64,000 nucleotides of DNA from the NCBI GenBank assembly GCA_963965975.1, contig OZ014421.1:2283001-2347000 (forward strand), read 5' to 3'. Each line of letters starts with the position of its first letter. Position 1 is the stretch's first letter. This document shows, one piece after another, positions 1 through 12,656 of the stretch. Both the position numbers and the translations under genes were made by a program. The notes below the pieces were generated by a model. That model did no database searches and was not told the DNA's origin. It saw nothing but the letters and a program-made list of their open reading frames with translations. Origin of the DNA: Xestospongia bergquistia. Its lineage: Eukaryota > Porifera > Demospongiae > Haplosclerida > Petrosiidae.

Positions 1-308
1 AGGTAATGCTAAAAACCTACAACTGTAATATCTTTTACTAGCTAATATACAGAAAATTGTAGCTATAGCAGGAAAAATCAAAACTATTAAAATAAACTTT
101 AATTATTCATATTCATAATTATATTTAAATGCTGCCTTTGCTTACATCACACCCTTTAATAATAAATGTGTTGTTTCCTGATTGTTATTGTTATAAATAT
201 CACAGCTATTATTTAAAGAAACTAGTTTACTAAATGAAGATACAACTGATAATGAAATTACTGCTATATTAACTGTAAATGATGTTCAATTAAGCTTTTC
301 CTATCCAG
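1..308 (+). other. Intron upstream of the first visible exon of copy 1
   Basis: AT-rich sequence matching the end of the long third intron of the downstream copies (for example a TAATATACAG stretch followed by GCTATAGCAGGA at about 41-73, seen again near 8573). It ends in a pyrimidine-rich tract and the AG at 307-308. No coding signal seen. Confidence 0.6.
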
Positions 309-2337
309 AATTGGCAGAAGTTTCATAAACCACTTTTAAAATCAATAAATTGGCCTCAGAAGAGACAGTGTCATGCTGCTATTATGATCAGTGACATACA
401 TATTATGGTGGTAGGTGGACGTGACAAATACTATGACATTATTGATGAAAACTGGTTATTTAACATTGATACAACAACATGGACAAAGGTTAGTTACTAG
501 TCACCCTGTGACTTAACTCTCAATCAAAATGACTTAGTGCTATGACCTAGCTACAGTATTCATTATACATACATTAAATAATTATTGCAAGTTAACATTA
601 ATTTTAAAGTTTTGTAATAGATCAAATGTACCTAGTTCATACTGTGTCTAGAACGCATCTACTACTGGTGTTAATTATACAATGCTAGTTATTATAATGT
701 CATATAATAAAATATATTCTATCTTATATAGATCGTTCTATCGCAGTCAGTGACTTGGCACTCTCTCTCAGTATGGAATGTGTCACCTACCACTGTATGG
801 GTAGTTCAATTTGGTGGACTTATACATCCAAGCAAACTCAATAATACTACAATTATTGAGCTTAGTAAGTTCTGTTCATGACTTTTTGTACAGTAACACA
901 TACATTATCAGCCTTATCCCAGTATGATATAGGAGCTAGCTGTTGTGTTAGAAAATTGTCTGATAAATCATTACTATTGAAGCATACTGATATCTCTCTG
1001 TAGTATATGATAATAACCAATGGTCTGTTGGAGATGTAATAACTTCAACTGAAGAATATCAAATCAAGCTACTACAGAAGAGACAAGAGATATCTGTACA
1101 ACATTCTGGGAGACATGAGCAACCTCAAATTAGTGCACAGTCTGGTGTAGCTTTTCAACATTCTTCTTTAGTACATGAACAGTTGCAAGAGAAGAACAGA
1201 GAAATCCAACGTCTAACACTACAACTTCAAGCTACAAGCAAAGAGCTACAAGATACAAAACAACAGCAGATAGATGTGATAAGTACACTTAAAAAGGACA
1301 TTCAGACAAACGAAAGACAAGTACAACAACTACTTCAAGAACTTCAAGAGAAGCAAGAAACTGAAGCTAAACTCATAAGTGAAAATGAAAGTAAAGAAAG
1401 ATTACTTGAACAATTGTTACAAGAGCAGGAAGGGAAGGAACAACAACAGCTACAGAACAGCCGAAATGTAGTGCTTCGTCAAGAGCTACAGAAGTTGACC
1501 ACTGCTCTTCAACAAACACAGAAAGCTAACAACACTCTTCAACAACAAGTTAAACAGTTACAAGATCAAACACATTGGGTAGTCAGGAGGGAGGAAATTA
1601 AGATGACTGTGGAAATTCTTGGTAAAGGAGGTTGGGGAGAAGTCAAGGTGGCTAAATTTCGTGGCCTTAGAGTAGCTGCCAAATGTCTTCATGAAATTAT
1701 CTTGTCACCATACAATATATCAGTTTTTTCACGAGAAATGGAGATTGCTGCTCAAGTACGTCATCCAAATCTCCTTCAGTTCATTGGAGCCAGTCGAGTG
1801 GGTTCTCCTATTATCCTTTCAGAACTAATGACCACTAGCATTCGTAAGGAAATTGAGAAATATCCACTAAAACATCCTCAAATTATCAGGATTGCCCAAG
1901 ACGTATCTGCTGCTTTAAACTATCTTCATCTGTGGCAACCACACCCTATACTACATCGTGATGTTAGTAGTCCTAATGTCCTTCTTGAACCATTTGGTGA
2001 TAGAATCTGGAAGGCTAAACTGTCTGATTATGGTTCAGCTAATCTTGTTCAAAGCATCTCAGCTAACAGTGTGGCTCCAGGTAATCCTTTCTATTCAGCA
2101 CCAGAAGCACGATTTCCAGACAAACATTCTCCAGCAATGGATGTCTTTAGTTTTGGAGTCTTACTTATGGAGATGGTCCTATGTCAACCTCCTGCTTCTA
2201 AAACAGCAGACAAAATGACTCAATCAGAGACTATCCAGTGGCCAGGTATGAAATGCCTTGTTCAGAGGTGCATCTCCCATGAGAGTCAAGGTCGTCCATC
2301 TATTGCTCAAGTACTTATTGAACTTGAACAAATGTAG
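309..2337 (+). CDS. Kelch-coiled-coil-protein kinase gene, copy 1 (5' part outside window)
   Basis: Last three exons of a spliced gene, predicted at 309-488, 732-864 and 1004-2337 with AG/GT borders and phases identical to the complete copies downstream. Exons 309-488 and 732-864 encode kelch blades (CHAAIMISD..IMVVGG; VSPTTVWVVQFGG). The last exon starts with a linker (YDNNQWSVGDV), continues into a Gln/Glu/Leu-rich coiled coil, then a protein kinase. Kinase landmarks: Gly loop GKGGWGEV, lysine in VAAK, catalytic HRDVSSPN, SDYG in place of DFG, SAPEA, and D-x-FSFGVLL. All catalytic residues are present, so an active TKL-like Ser/Thr kinase is plausible. An apparent start at 1183 is a TTG inside the reading frame and not the real start; the frame is open back to the acceptor before 1004. 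The first three exons should lie left of the window. Substrate and partners are unknown. Confidence 0.85.
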
Positions 2338-3427
2338 TTTAGACAATAATTATAATACTTGTAAGTAGTTCCTTCAGAATAATCCTCCCGTAAATGCTAT
2401 GATTATTACATTATTAATTAGTATTATTATATTCTGTTGTGCTGTGTGCAACCATAATTAATACTTAAGTATTGAGTGGATTTTCATATATGGATATTAT
2501 GAATATAATTAGAACAAGCTTTGAACATTTTTTTAGTATGTGATTTAATAATTTGATAACTTTGTAATAACAATATAATATACTAAGCTGATTTTTAAAA
2601 GTGTCTCCTTGTTGTAATGTCAAGATCCAATAACCAGCGTCTTCAATCGGAGCTGAAGACTTACCATTGTAACAAATGAGTTAGCACCCATAATAATAAT
2701 AATGCAATTATTATACTACAGTCCTTGCTGTACTGTCATATACCAAGTCATATTTTGGTACGCATCTAGTTACATCAATAGTTAATTTGGACACAATAAA
2801 GTTCAAGAAATTGAAGGGACGCTATCTCTATCGACATTTTTAAATACTAGTACAATCCACTAGGAATTGTTGAGGAATCCTTATGATCAAGAGAGTTTCA
2901 AATTCTATAACAACCTAGACTTTTTAATAGCTAGTTAATAACTATGTGCATGGTATATCGTGTAGGTCAATAATATCCTAATTATGATACCAAATGCTAG
3001 TGTTAGTGAGTTAAATGTAACATAAAACATTGTCATGTACATTGCACAAATATATACCAAGTCTCCATGTGCTAATGTCATGATAAGCTGTCATTTTCTA
3101 CTTTATCTAAAACATGTTAACATGTACACATACACATATTATAGCATGCTATAATGTACATGTGCTGTACATGTTTAAGAACTAATTGTTATGTCTAGTG
3201 GTTTGATTAGGGGGGTTAACCCTCACACATACATCACTAATAGCATGATATGATGAATATGTACATGACCAACTGTTTTGAATTATCCTTGAATGATACA
3301 CACAGATATAGGACATATATACAATCATAAATGCTGTGTTCCTTAATAGTCAATAACAAAGTGTAGGTATGTTTCAATGTTATATTGAATAATCTATTGC
3401 AATATATATACTTCTGACAATCCACAG

Positions 3428-3541
3428 ATAAACCCACAAAGAGATCCTGCCACTCCACACATACATTAAGTGACTACCTCTACATATGGTGTGGTGATAT
3501 TCATAGTCTCCCTAAGTTACATGATAATAAAGTCAAACTGA
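3428..3541 (+). pseudogene. Relic of kelch exon 2
   Basis: Alignable to the start of exon 2 of the full genes (6277 onward): it keeps an acceptor-like CCACAG, a TCCACACATA core, GACTACCTCTACATATGG, and a GTCTCCCTAAG..CATGATAATAAAGTCAAA tail. The frame is broken by a TAA immediately after the acceptor and by small differences, and the copy ends after about 110 bases. A second relic lies in the next spacer at 11930-12036. Confidence 0.7.
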
Positions 3542-5036
3542 TATATTTAGATGAATAATGGCTTTGCTATGTGTATTAAAATTAATGTCATTAGTAATTT
3601 AACTAGAGGAGCATACCTATACCATACTTAAAGGCAGTTTCAAATAATTTACTTTCATCTAGCTAGGACTTTACCAACAAAAGGTGGTCTTATTCAGATC
3701 ACCATGGGAACCATCATAATACATTAAAATACAAAATTTGTCTATAATATATATAATCATTAATCTATTAATCTTTTATCTATAATATTATATCACCATC
3801 TTTTAGTGTCTAACTGTCAGTAATTTATTTATACACAAAAAATGAGCTCATTAGGAGAAGTAATTATAGGAGTGTAAGCATAAGCATTTCATTTTTATAC
3901 CTAAATAAGTTTATTTACCACACATAGAGACAAGATTAAATATGGAGAGAGAGTAAGTACTATACATTGATACCACACACTACAACTCAAATCACATAGT
4001 TGTGTCTACAATGCTGATAATAATGTGTTATATTTTAATAAAAATTTAATACTGTGCCCTACACTATAAACCTTAATATCTAAACCTAAATCTATTAATT
4101 TACCTCAAAGTACACTGTTCTGTTACTGGTACTCTAGAGTGACTAGACACTTATTTAATATACAGTCAAGAATATCCAAATAGTTTGTCTACTGCTTACA
4201 GGAATTGCATGACATTAAAAATTGAGCAACATTACAAAAAAATCCCCAAAATAAAATTAAACTCTAGAATATTACATATAATTGTATGTAATTGTTAGTA
4301 TATACTACAGTCCTTGCTGTCATCACATCAGACTAAGTCATATGTTGGTAAACATCTAATTATATTAATAATAAATTTAAATGCAATAAAGTCAAAAAAA
4401 TTGACGGTATACTAATAATTCTATCTCTTTTCCATTTTTTAATACTAGTACAATCCACTATGAACTGTTGAGAAGTCTATATTGATCTGAATGGTTCAAA
4501 TTCTATAGCAAGCTCTACTATTTAATAACTAGTATACTGTAAGTTTAGATCAATAATAACAACTTATCTAAATTAATAGAGAGTTCTCACATTGCTGCAT
4601 CAATCTTTTTATTCAAATTTATAGATATTCAATACTGCACTTGATATTTTTACTTTTAGTTAAACTATCACTGTCTTTATAGAGTCAGATGATTCCATGG
4701 TATTAATAGCAACACATACATTGTGATCCACATGATATCATTCTTGTTACTGTACATCATAAGTGGATGTGACCACATTAGTAAAAATAACATAATGGTG
4801 TCCTTATAGATGGTCTCCTTGATCCTATATAAGGTAAGATATTGCCTTGTTTTGTTTAGAAAGTACTGTAGTCATTGACGAAAATATGTTAGCTGGAGGA
4901 TATAAACAAATATACCACACCCACAACCACCCCCCTTTGTGTTTTGTTATTTACACCTTTTAAAATACCATTCTGTAACTTATACATTTAAAGGAGCAAT
5001 AGCTTTTGCTATTCATGTAACAATCACTGTCATTAG

Positions 5037-5142
5037 TAATTTAATTAGAGGAGCATACCTATAGTTATCACCTTTATCATACATGTAGGTAATTTAATTA
5101 GAGGAGCATACCTATGGTTATCACCTTTATCATACATGTAGG
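5037..5142. repeat. Tandem duplication, two 53-bp units
   Basis: Two adjacent units starting TAATTTAATTAGAGGAGC and ending ACATGTAGG, at 5037-5089 and 5090-5142, differing at about one base. A diverged single version lies near 3594. Non-coding. Confidence 0.85.
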
Positions 5143-6198
5143 TAGTTTCAAATATAATTTACTGTCATCTAGGACTATACTAACATTAAGTCTTGTTTAG
5201 ATCGCCATGGAAACCATCATGATATATTAAAATACAAAGTTGTTTAAAGTACATGTGTAGTCATCAACCCATCAATCCTTTCATTTATATATCACCATCT
5301 TTCAATTGACAGCTGTCAGTAATTATTTAATGGAAATGACCTCATTAACAGAAGTAATTGTGGGAATGTAAATGTAAACATTTAATTTTTTATACCTAAA
5401 TAAGAAGATTACCACACATAGAGTCAAGATAGAATGTGGTGACTATAGTAAATTGTAAGCTAGTGAGTGCATTAATATATAGTACACACTACAACTCACA
5501 TCCAATGGTTATATCTATATTGCAATCTATACCTTAAGGACTAAAATTAATTTTATTAATGTAGGTGTGCCTGTATGGGATGAAATTAATTTTGCCAGAG
5601 GAGATGTCAATGTCATTTGAAAAACGTGTTCTGTTCTTTGTCGTTTATTCCCTCTTTGGTGTAGCTAGAAAAAGCAATTCACATTATTGACTCTATATAA
5701 ACCCTTATGGTTATATCTATATTGCTGGTAATACAATGCTATACCTTAATAAGAATTTAATACCTACACTCTAAACGTTAACACTTCAACCTAAAAATAT
5801 TAATTCACATAAAATACAGGGTTCTTTTACTGGTGCAGTAGAATGACTAGACACTTCCTTAATATACAGCCAAAAATATCACAAAAGTTTGTCTTCTGTT
5901 TACAGTAATTGTATGAACATAAAAATTATGCTCAAGATAAAGCTATAACTCTAGAATATAGAATATTACTCAACTCATTATTAATTAAAATGTTGCCTTG
6001 AATAATAACATACCTTTCAAACTCATTCTTGTGGAAGCCAACTAATGTGATAACATACTCATGTGAAGGCATCCTATCAAAACAATCCAATAATAATAAT
6101 TTAATTAACTATTCCAATGAAAACAGTCATGTCTTTAGCTGCTTATCAGTAACTGGACCTTTCAGAAATGATTTGACTTGGTTATATTCTGTTCTAGA

Positions 6199-9100
6199 AT
6201 GGCTATCACAAGTCCAGGTATGACTGTATATTATAATTAGTTATCTATTGTTATATGTGTGTGTTGTGTCCTACAGATTATTATGTACCTACAAAGAGGT
6301 ACAGTCACTCCACACATATAGTGGGTGACTACCTCTACATGTGGGGTGGTGATATAGATGGTCTCCCTAAGGTGCATGATAATGAAGTCAAACAGAGGAT
6401 GACCTCTGTTATTGAGGTATTTCACTTAACAACTGGTATGTGGGAACAACGACCTACCAATGGGAAACCTCCACTGGGTGTCTGGGGCTATGCATCTACA
6501 GTTATTGGTAACAGGATCTATTACTTTGGAGGGTACTGCAATCATGATAAGTGTCGTCATAATAGTCTCAACTTGTTAACAACTGACTCGCTTACATGGA
6601 ACGAACTGTTTCCTACAAATTCAAGTATGGGTCCGATGATGAAATCGTCCAGTGGAATGATACCTCTTAAATTCAATGAAGAAGATTATGTAATGATTAT
6701 TGGTGGGATTGGTCTACGTCCTGTCTTTCCACAACGTGGTGCTCAATATAGTGATAAAGGAATAATTAGAGGCTATGTTCGAACAAATGAACATCACTAC
6801 TTTCAGTTATCCAGTGGTAAGGAGATTAATATATCTTGTTACAAAATTTAATATATTATATATTAAATACAATTTTATTACTATTTGCATGTCAGGTAAT
6901 TGGATTGTACCAGATATCAGTGGGAAAGGCCCACCTCCTTGTAGTATCTTCACTCTCACATCACTACCTAACAACAGAGCTGTATTATTTGCTGGTGCGA
7001 CTCCTAATGGTCCTGACAACACAGTGTATATAGTACAATGTATGAAGACTGCAGTGGTGAGTACAACAAGTAATAAGTTGATGTATTTAGATATTGTATA
7101 ATATTGTGGACTAACTAAGTTCAATGTTTTGAGATAGTCGAACAAAATGAAGTGAAAGTGGAATTATAGATATTAGCAACTGTTTACTGATAACTTAATG
7201 AGCCTACAGTCAGTTACTTATGTCAACTTAGAAGTTATAAAGATAATGTTTTAGTCAACTACAAGTTTTGTTAGTATTAGTATTAGCAGTAACAGTGATA
7301 ATAATCTTTATAGTTTTCTTTATTTGTAGTAGTAGGCAAGTACATTCAATCATATGATAGTTTTAACATATTGTAAAACTATTATGTGCATAATGTGAAT
7401 ATGCTAACCACATGTCAAACTTGTAGTAACCAATGTAAACCACACATTAATCATTATTATATGTTACACTCAATTGAGAAATTGTAATTTGAGAATCAAT
7501 ATGTATTCTGAACTATGTAAACTATAAATATATACTGTGGTAACTTAAACCACAGAATATAATTTAAAATAAATATCTCTCTGAATCAATAACAACAACA
7601 ACCACGTTTAAATACAATGCAGAACAAAGAAAGGCGTTAACAAAAAAATAACACGTCAAGGTCTACTGCTAAGAAATGAACATTAACAAAAGATACATTA
7701 GACAATATTAATAAGTACTAAGTTAAATACAATTACAATATATTACAAATACTTATTAACACTAAATGATAGGATTCATTTGTGACCTGATTTGCAAAAA
7801 GGGACCACTTCTGTCACAACATTTGTGACCTTATTTGTTATAAAACACTGCTAAAACATAACAATAAACAGTTTTGCATACATATAGAATAGTTATGCAT
7901 ATGTATCAACTGTATGTATACAAAACTGAGATGTTTGAGATGTTTTAACAGTAGTTTGTTCAAAAGTCAGGTCACAAATGTTTTGAGAGAAGTGGTCCCT
8001 TTTTGCAAATCAGGTCACATTTATAACTTAGACCCTAATCAATAAAATTCTAAATGTGAACCATTTGTCACTGTTAATGCATAAAATAATTTTTGATGAT
8101 AATTATTTTTCTGATAATAGTATTTTTACCAATTCTTATAGCTTAAATAGTACCTATTTAGAGGCCATCAGTTTATATAATATTTCATTAACACAAGCAT
8201 TCCATACACTAAAATACTAATCAGCCACAAACCAATCTGTTAAATTAGCAAACAAAACACTGGTTACTTAGAGTGCACTCTTTAATAATATTTAGTAATG
8301 CCTTATTGTATGCCAGTGAAATTGACATTGTCCTTGAGTGCAATGTCTTCTCAACAAAATCACCTGTTGCTATGTTTTCTGTATAAAAAAACCTTTAGCT
8401 TTGGTGAGAATGCAAAAACAACTTTAAATTCTTAAAAACCAAGCAAGAAAATAAATGTAGTTTTAGAAGTTTCCATAAATAGTTGAACTTACAACCATGA
8501 AGATAATACTAAAACCTATAACAGCAACATTGGTGGAAACTCCAGTCAAACCTCAAATTATCATTTACTCTCTAATATACAGACCTTTGAAGCTATAGCA
8601 GGAAGACTCAGAGTAATTCTAAAAGCTTTATTTATTGGTAATTGTGTATTTACATCATGCTTATAATTATAAGACACCCTCTAAAAGGAAATGTTCCTTT
8701 TGATGATTAATATCGATATAGACATTACAGTTATTACTCAAAGAAACTAGATCTATAAAATACACATTTTAATCAAATTACTGCTCTATTAACCATGAAT
8801 GATGTTAATTCGAATGTTTTTTATCCAGCACTGGCAGAAGTTTCGTCAACCACTGCTAAAATCAATGTATTGGCCTCAGAGTATACAATGTCATGCTGCT
8901 ATTATGATCAGTCATGTGCATTTGATGGTGGTGAGTGGACAAGACAAATACTATAACATTATTGATGAAAGCTGGTTATTTAACATTGATACAACAACAT
9001 GGACAAAGGTTAGTTACTAGTCACCCTGTGACTTAACTCTAAATCAAAATGACTTAGTGTCTATGACCTAGATACAGTATTCATTATACATACATTAATT

Positions 9101-10855
9101 AATTATTGTAAGTTAACATTAATTTTAAAGTTTTGGAATAGATCAAATGTACCTAGTTCATATTTTGTCTAGAACGCATCTACTACTGGTGTTAATTATA
9201 CAATGCTAGTCATTATAATGTCATATATTACAATATATTCTATCTTATATAGATCGTTCTATTGCAGTCAGTGACTTGGCACTCTCTCTCAGTATGGAAT
9301 GTGTCACCTACCACTGTATGGGTAGTTCAATTTGGTGGACTTATATATCCAAGTAAACTCAATAATACTACAATTATAGAGCTTAGTAAGTTCTGTTCAT
9401 GAATTTTTGTACAGTAACACATACATTATCAGCCTTATCACAGTATGATATAGGAGCTAGCTGCTGTATTAGAAAATTGTCTGATAAATCATTACTATTG
9501 AAGCATACTGATATCTCTCTGTAGTATATGATAATAACCAATGGTCTGTAGGAGATGTAATAACTTCAACTGAAGAATATCAAATTAAGCTACTAGAGAA
9601 GAGACTAGGGATTTCTGTACAATATTCTGGGAGACATGAGCAACCTCAAATTAGTGTACAGTCTGATGTAGCTTTTCAACATTCTTCTTTAGTACATGAA
9701 CAGTTGCAAGAGAAAGACAGAGAAATCCAACGCCTAACACTACAACTTCAATCTATAAGCAAAGAGCTACACGATACAAAACAACAGCAGATAGATGTGA
9801 TAAGTACCCTTAAGAAGGATATTCAGATAAATGAAAGACAAGTACAACAACTACTTCAAGAACTTCAAGAGAAACAAGAAAATGAAGCTAAACTCAAACG
9901 CGAAAATGAAAATAAAGAAAGATTACTAGAACAATTGTTAATTGGACAAGAAAGGAGGGAACAACAGCTACAAGATAGTCAAGTTTTGATGCTTCGTCAA
10001 GAGCTCCAGAAGTTGACTGCTGCTCTTCAACAAGCACAGAAAGCTAATACCACTCTTCAACAACAAGTTAAACAGTTACAAGATCAGACTCATTGGGTAG
10101 TGAGGAGGGAGGAAATTAAGATGACTGTGGAAATTCTTGGTAAAGGAGGTTGGGGAAAAGTCAAGGTGGCTAAATTTCGTGGCCTTAGAGTAGCTGCCAA
10201 ATGTCTTCATGAAATTATCTTGTCACCATACAATATATCAGTTTTTTCACGAGAAATGGAGATTGCTGCTCGGGTACGTCATCCAAATCTCCTTCAGTTC
10301 ATTGGAGCCAGTCGAGTGGGATCTCCTATTATCCTTTCAGAACTAATGCCCACTAGCCTTCGTAAAGAAATTGAGAAATATCCACTAACACATCCTCAAA
10401 TTATCAGGATTGCCCAAGACATATCTGCTGCTCTAAACTATCTTCATCTCTGGGAACCAGACCCTATACTACATCGTGATGTTAGTAGTCCTAATGTCCT
10501 TCTTGAACCATTTGGTGATAGAATCTGGAAGGCTAAACTGTCTGATTATGGTTCAGCTAATCTTGTTCAAAGTATCTCAGCTAACAGTGTAGCTCCAGGT
10601 AATCCTTTCTATTCAGCACCTGAAGCACAATTTCCTGACAAACATTCTCCAGCAATGGATGTCTTTAGTTTTGGTGTCTTACTTATGGAGATGGTCCTAT
10701 GTCAACCTCCTGCTTCTAAAACAATGGACAAAATGACTCAATCAAAGACTATCCAGTGGCCAGTTATGAAATACCTTGTTCAGAGGTGCATCTCCTGTGA
10801 GAGTCAAGGTCGTCCATCTATTGCTCAAGTACTTATTGAACTTGAACAAATGTAG
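6199..10855 (+). CDS. Kelch-coiled-coil-protein kinase gene, copy 2 (complete)
   Basis: Six predicted exons: 6199-6217, 6277-6816, 6896-7056, 8829-9008, 9253-9385, 9525-10855; they join to 788 codons including stop (787 aa). Start chosen at ATG 6199 (MAITSP) because the same short first exon precedes copy 3. Residues about 8-345 form a kelch propeller (YSHSTHIVGDYLYMWGG, STVIGNRIYYFGG, MIIGGIG, VLFAGA, MVVSG, VVQFGG). About 405-535 is coiled coil rich in QQLLQELQEKQ-type heptads. About 540-785 is the kinase: GKGGWGKV loop, VAAK lysine, HRDVSSPN, SDYG, SAPEA. No signal peptide or membrane segment, so it is probably a cytosolic TKL-like Ser/Thr kinase whose propeller recruits a partner and whose coil may dimerise. 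The third intron (1.77 kb) holds a fold-back element. No defect seen. Confidence 0.88.
7781..8019. mobile_element. Fold-back MITE in intron 3 of copy 2
   Basis: Terminal inverted repeats begin TGTGACCTGATTTGCAAAAA (7781 inward) and match the complement of 7988-8019 over about 32 bases without mismatch. Homology between the arms continues inward with differences (for example AACATTTGTGACC against its complement near 7975), so almost the whole 239-bp element can fold into one hairpin. No ORF. Absent from the matching intron of copy 3 (13506-14858), so inserted after duplication or lost there. Target duplication unclear (at most TT/TTT). Confidence 0.8.
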
Positions 10856-12656
10856 TTTAGACAATAATTATAATACTTGTAAGAAGTTCCTTCAGAATAA
10901 TCCTCCTATAATATTGTATTATTATTACATTATTAATTAATATTATTATATTCTGTTGTGCTATTACTACTGTGTGCAACTATAATTAATACTTAAATAT
11001 TGAGTGCATTTCCATATATGGATATTATGAACATAATCAGAACTAGCATGTGATTTAATCATTTGTTAACTTTTTAATAACAATATAGTATACTAAGCTG
11101 ATCTTTAAAATTGTCTTCAACTCCTTGTTGTAATGACAAGATCCAATAACCAGTGTGTTCAATCAGAGCTGCAGACTTACCATTGTAATAAATGAGTTAG
11201 CACCCATAATAAATTAATAATAATAATGCAATTATGATACTACAGTCCTTGTTGTCTTGTCATCAGACCAAGTTGTATTTTAGTACACATCTAATTACAT
11301 CAATAGTCAATTTGGACATAATAAAGGCTAAGAAAATAAAGGGACACTATCTCTATTGACATTTTTCAATACTAGTACAATCCACTAGGGATTGTTGAGG
11401 AATACTTATGATCTGGAGAGGTTCAAATTCTATAACAAGCTATACTATTAAATAACTAGTTAATAAGTTTAAGTGTATTAATTGTATAATGTGTAAATAT
11501 ATAATATCCCAATTATGATACTAAATGATAGTGATTGTGAGTAAAATGCAATATTAAATTTTGTTATGTATATTACACAAACATATTCAAAGTCTCCATG
11601 TGCTAATGTCATGCAAGCAGTCATTTTCTACTCTTCTACTCTCAAGTTAACATGTATATGTACATTTGCTATAAAATGTTATAATGTACATGTGTTATAC
11701 ATGCCCAGTAGTTTGATTAGGGGGGCTAACCCTCATATATACTAACATGATATGATGAATATGCACATGATCAACTGTTTTAAATTATCCCTGAATGATA
11801 CACACAGATATAGGACATATAAACAATTATAAATGCTTTGTTCCTTAATAGTCAATCACATAGTGTAAGTATGTTTCAACATTATATTGAGTTATCTAAT
11901 GCAATATATACTCATGTGACAATCTACAGATGAACTTACAAAGAGCTCCAGCCATTCCACATGGTGACTACATCTACATATGGCATGGTGATATTCATAG
12001 TCTCCCTAAGGTACATGATAATAAAGTCAAATTGATATATTTAGATGAATAATAGCCTTGCTATTTATATTAATTAACATCAATGTCATTAGTAATTTAA
12101 CTAGAGGAACATACCTATACCATACTTGAAAGGCACTTTGAAATAATTTACTGTCATCTAGCTAATACTTTACCAACAAAGGTGGTCCTATTCAGATCAC
12201 CATGGAAACCATCATAATATATTAAAATACCAAATTTGTCTAATATATATATATATATATAATCATTAATATTTTAATCTTTTATCTATATATCACCATT
12301 TTTCAGTCTATAACTGTCAGTAATTTATATATACACAAAAAATGAGCTCATTAGGAGAAGTAATTGTGGGAGTATAAGCATATGCTTTAATTTTTATATC
12401 TAAATAATATATTTACAACACATAGAGACAACATTAAATGTGGAGAGAGAGTAAGTACATAATAAAATATATTTTAAACTCATTCAGGTGGAAACTAACT
12501 TATGTGATAACCTACTCGTATGGAAACATTCCTATCAAAACATTCCCATAAAAATATTTCAATTGAATTATTCCAATGAAAACAATGATGTCTTTAGCTG
12601 CTTTTTAGCAACTGGACTTTTAAAAATGACTTTGCTTTTTTGTATTCTGTTTTAAA
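10856..12656. other. Spacer between kelch-kinase copies 2 and 3
   Basis: Homologous to the first half of the copy 1/2 spacer, including the 3' flank, the TACTACAGTCCTTG segment, the relic kelch exon and the ATCACCATGGAAACCATCAT segment. It lacks the second, duplicated half, which largely explains why this spacer is about 2 kb shorter. No intact gene seen. A short TA repeat lies at about 12243-12262. Confidence 0.6.
11930..12036 (+). pseudogene. Relic of kelch exon 2, second copy
   Basis: Same relic as at 3428-3541, in the equivalent place: acceptor-like CTACAG, then ATGGTGACTACATCTACATA, and GTCTCCCTAAGGTACATGAT. Part of the SHSTHIV-coding segment is missing here. It must predate duplication of the whole unit because both spacers carry it. 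Confidence 0.7.

Larger units (their letters stand above)
2338..6198. other. Spacer between kelch-kinase copies 1 and 2, internally duplicated
   Basis: No intact gene seen. The first part (about 2338-2700) matches the 3' flanks of the other copies (10856-11250, 16883-17280 and more weakly 57953-58380), showing that the duplicated unit includes downstream DNA. Two diverged halves, roughly 2690-4290 and 4290-5960, repeat one another: both carry TACTACAGTCCTTGCTG, then an ATCxCCATGGxAACCATCAT segment, then a segment ending in TGACTAGACACTT. The first half also contains a relic kelch exon. AT-rich throughout. Confidence 0.6.

Noticed and set aside
1183-2337. Kinase as an independent 384-codon gene starting at 1183 (also 9704 and 15728)
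   Set aside because: The start would be TTG, and the frame is open upstream to a splice acceptor with conserved kelch linker sequence. It is the last exon of a larger gene.
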